Source: Halalkalibacter sp. APA_J-10(15) (GTDB lineage Bacteria; Bacillota; Bacilli; Bacillales; Bacillaceae_D). From it: a stretch of DNA of 64,000 nt. Of the stretch, positions 62,550 through 64,000 are shown one piece after another (the first letter of the stretch is position 1; each line of letters starts with the position of its first letter). A program made the position numbers and the translations under genes. The notes under the pieces were generated by a model that saw only the letters and a list, made by a program, of their open reading frames with translations, was not told the DNA's origin and ran no database searches. The stretch covers positions 496,001 through 560,000 of the forward strand of contig NZ_JALKEV010000001.1 in the NCBI RefSeq assembly GCF_023017105.1, written 5' to 3'.

Positions 62550-62768
62550 TTATGGTAATATCGGTTTATCATAGGTTTCGACTGTTGAGAATAAACAACT
62601 TTCTATTATCATTTTGCTGACGGTTGCATCGTTGTTGCGTTGTCTGATGCTATTGAGGAATCGAAACCAACTCAAATAATGGTCGAGGTACTTTGCAGCC
62701 ACGCCATTGAATAGAGGAAATAGGTCTCGTCCATCTCGACAATCCCTTCAAGACAGGCTGAGTGTATT
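62550..62768 (-). pseudogene. IS1595/ISXO2-type transposase remnant
   Basis: Read on the minus strand, the upstream piece gives ACLEGIVEMDETYF, the start of the catalytic block of ISXO2-like transposases (xEVDETYF). After a frame change it continues FNGVAAKYLDHYLSWFRFLN, the C-terminal end of the same family (VSxKYLxNYLxWF), and stops at TAA 62550. About 100 residues between these blocks are missing, so it is an internally deleted relic. Intact ends or terminal repeats of the element were not identified. Confidence 0.75.
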
Positions 62769-62872
62769 ATTCCCTCCATTAATGATATGTGCTCCTAAAG
62801 AATGGTTTCTTTTCATGCCGTATATGTCTCTCTTTCCTTGATCATACTTGTTCATAAAGGAGGAGAGGGTCT

Positions 62873-62983
62873 ATGCACGAAGATCATAATATGGTAAAGG
62901 GGCTCTTGTGGGGGACATTATTAAGCTTACCGTTGTGGCTGTCACTGTTTGGATGGGTGAAGATGTTAAGTGGGATATTATAA
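62873..62983 (+). CDS. Small membrane protein, 36 residues
   Basis: ATG 62873 follows AAAGGAGGAGAGG with good spacing. The 36-residue product has a short hydrophilic start (MHEDHNMVKG) and one membrane segment (LLWGTLLSLPLWLSLFGWV). A terminator begins two bases after the stop. Start signals and terminator support a real gene; no family recognised. Confidence 0.6.
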   Translation: MHEDHNMVKGLLWGTLLSLPLWLSLFGWVKMLSGIL

Positions 62984-62984
62984 T

Positions 62985-63028
62985 AAAGAAAGCGCAGAGT
63001 CTGGTGTTACCTTTTCTGCGCTTTCTTT
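62985..63028. terminator. Bidirectional terminator
   Basis: AAAGAAAGCGCAG (62985-62997) pairs perfectly with CTGCGCTTTCTTT (63016-63028). It serves the small membrane protein and the convergent SGNH gene. Confidence 0.85.
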
Positions 63029-63049
63029 ACTACGTATGGGAGGCTTTCT

Positions 63050-63874
63050 TTAATTAGTAAGCAACTCATATAATGCCTCAGCCCAAACTTGGTGGCCTTG
63101 TTCATTCGGACGAGCACTATCAATATAGTTTTGTAAATCAGGATCATCCGTTGCTGGCCAAGCGAACCAATAATCAACAAATAAATAGCCTTCCTGTGCA
63201 GCGAATTGTTCCAATGCCTCGTTTTGCTGTAAATAATATTCAGCACCATAGAGTGGATTCCCAGGCATTAAAATGATTTCAGTCTCTTCTAACCCTACTT
63301 CAATAGAAGATAAGATTCTTCCGAGCATTTCAATCGAGTCCTCTTTCATTAACAACCCATTATCATTTAACAAAAATGGTTCAATAAAAAGGACATCTGG
63401 TTGGAGATTCATAACGGCATCAATGTGATCACTTTCTGCTACTTCAAATGTATTCAAGCGATCTACATCGACAATGTCCATCGTTATTTGAACGTCCTCA
63501 GCATGGCCTTGTAAGGAGCTAGCTAATAAATTAGGCCATGATGCTTCTGTGTTATCAAGTGTAATGGATGTCGAGCCTAATACGGCTATTTTTAATGTAC
63601 CGTCCTCACCATATTGTTCGATCCATTCGCTAAGCATCCCGCTAGCTGAGGTAGGTGTTAATTGCTTGCTTGAGTCCTCGGATGAATCGTCATTGTCTAA
63701 TGCTTCATCCTCATTACTTGGTTGCTCGTTATCACGTATTTCTTCGTTCACATCTACATCTGTTTGATTGGCGTCATCGGCAATCGTTTGAAGCTTCTGT
63801 TGATAATAGTAATGCCCTCCGATAATTAAGATGATGGCTAACACGATCGTGCTAATAAATAACGTCGTTTTCAA
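63050..63874 (-). CDS. Membrane-anchored SGNH/GDSL-like hydrolase
   Basis: About 274 residues. One membrane segment at the N-terminus (LFISTIVLAIILIIGGHYYY), an acidic linker of about 50 residues, then an SGNH-like domain: IAVLGSTSIT (GDS block varied to GST-S), LFIEPFLLNDNG (block III-like with Asn), MPGNPL and DSARPNEQGHQVW (DxxxPNxxGH with the catalytic Asp/His). The start is put at TTG 63874 because AAGGGCGG lies ten bases upstream; TTG 63904 lacks a site. Outside-facing; may deacylate a wall or capsule polymer. Confidence 0.75.
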   Translation of the reverse strand: MKTTLFISTIVLAIILIIGGHYYYQQKLQTIADDANQTDVDVNEEIRDNEQPSNEDEALDNDDSSEDSSKQLTPTSASGMLSEWIEQYGEDGTLKIAVLGSTSITLDNTEASWPNLLASSLQGHAEDVQITMDIVDVDRLNTFEVAESDHIDAVMNLQPDVLFIEPFLLNDNGLLMKEDSIEMLGRILSSIEVGLEETEIILMPGNPLYGAEYYLQQNEALEQFAAQEGYLFVDYWFAWPATDDPDLQNYIDSARPNEQGHQVWAEALYELLTN

Positions 63875-63918
63875 AACAAATTTTCCGCCCTTCTCTAAAT
63901 TCAAAGATTAAGATAATT

Positions 63919-64000
63919 TTAGTCATCCTCAGTTTCTTGTTGCTCATCTTCCCCATTTTGTATTTCGGTAAAGACAGCTGTGATTGATTTCGATTGATCC
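63919..64000 (-). CDS. C-terminal end of an unidentified protein (partial)
   Basis: The minus-strand frame from the window edge reads QSKSITAVFTEIQNGEDEQQ and ends in an acidic tail before TAA 63919. It lies 44 bases upstream of the SGNH gene in the same direction, so the two are probably co-transcribed. Too short to identify. Confidence 0.55.
   Translation of the reverse strand, partial: DQSKSITAVFTEIQNGEDEQQETEDD

Noticed and set aside
1-64000. tRNA, rRNA, prophage or integrative-element signals
   Set aside because: No CCA-ended cloverleaf, rRNA core sequence, integrase or phage structural gene was recognised in either strand.

Overview
The window looks like a chromosomal segment of a low-GC, endospore-forming member of the Bacillaceae. 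The evidence is an H-type small acid-soluble spore protein gene, a tyrosine T-box riboswitch, a YeeN-type YebC protein, canonical AGGAGG ribosome-binding sites and Bacillus-like families throughout. An NhaC/YuiF-type antiporter and the overall gene repertoire would fit an alkaliphilic or halotolerant relative, but that is inference. No rRNA, tRNA, prophage or CRISPR array was seen.

Layout. 1-8.4 kb: tail of a sugar permease, an ACR3-like transporter, a decayed uppP gene, a MOP/MATE-type membrane protein, two alpha/beta hydrolases, a decayed acetyltransferase, and an SDR divergent from its WYL-type regulator. 8.5-10.8 kb: MarR regulator, Tyr T-box and tyrosyl-tRNA synthetase. 11.4-18.0 kb: six-gene operon (PHP phosphoesterase, TIM-barrel protein, SurE nucleotidase, FbpABC-type importer) behind TTHACA-type direct repeats with 11-bp period, which match a PhoP box. 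18-25 kb: cupin, AbgT transporter, sspH, GGDEF protein, a second TIM-barrel protein, and a bactofilin/M23 peptidase pair. 25.5-35.5 kb: LacI regulator, family-5 ABC importer, HAD protein, MATE exporter and an unknown protein. 35.7-41 kb: lipoprotein cyclophilin and a minus-strand block (pRiA4b-like protein, VanZ-like, SDR, DUF lipoprotein). 41.2-46.1 kb: GntR regulator divergent from phnD-phnC-phnE-phnE plus a tyrosine-phosphatase-family enzyme, with a second, five-repeat PhoP-like box and a GntR-type palindrome in the promoter. 46.5-56 kb: two zinc-ribbon membrane proteins, an atypical response regulator, a chemoreceptor and a TAXI-type TRAP transporter with a DUF1850 protein. 56.5-64 kb: VOC protein, small membrane and lipoproteins, yeeN, NhaC-like antiporter, an IS1595-type transposase remnant and an SGNH-family protein.

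How the parts work together. The two operons with PhoP-like boxes each pair an uptake system for a phosphorus compound with phosphoester-hydrolysing enzymes (PHP + SurE; tyrosine-phosphatase family), so the window appears to carry two separate phosphate-starvation scavenging systems. Neither contains a C-P lyase or phosphonatase, which points to phosphate esters or phosphite rather than phosphonate catabolism within these clusters.

The most unusual non-coding structure is a dispersed intergenic cassette: four 13-14 bp GGAA...TTCC units at a nearly constant 51-62-51 bp spacing, the first two in one orientation and the last two inverted. It occurs about five times, sometimes directly beside a recurring terminator-like hairpin (GGCACTGAAAAAGTT...AACTTTTTCAGTGCC) found about seven times, mostly between convergent genes.
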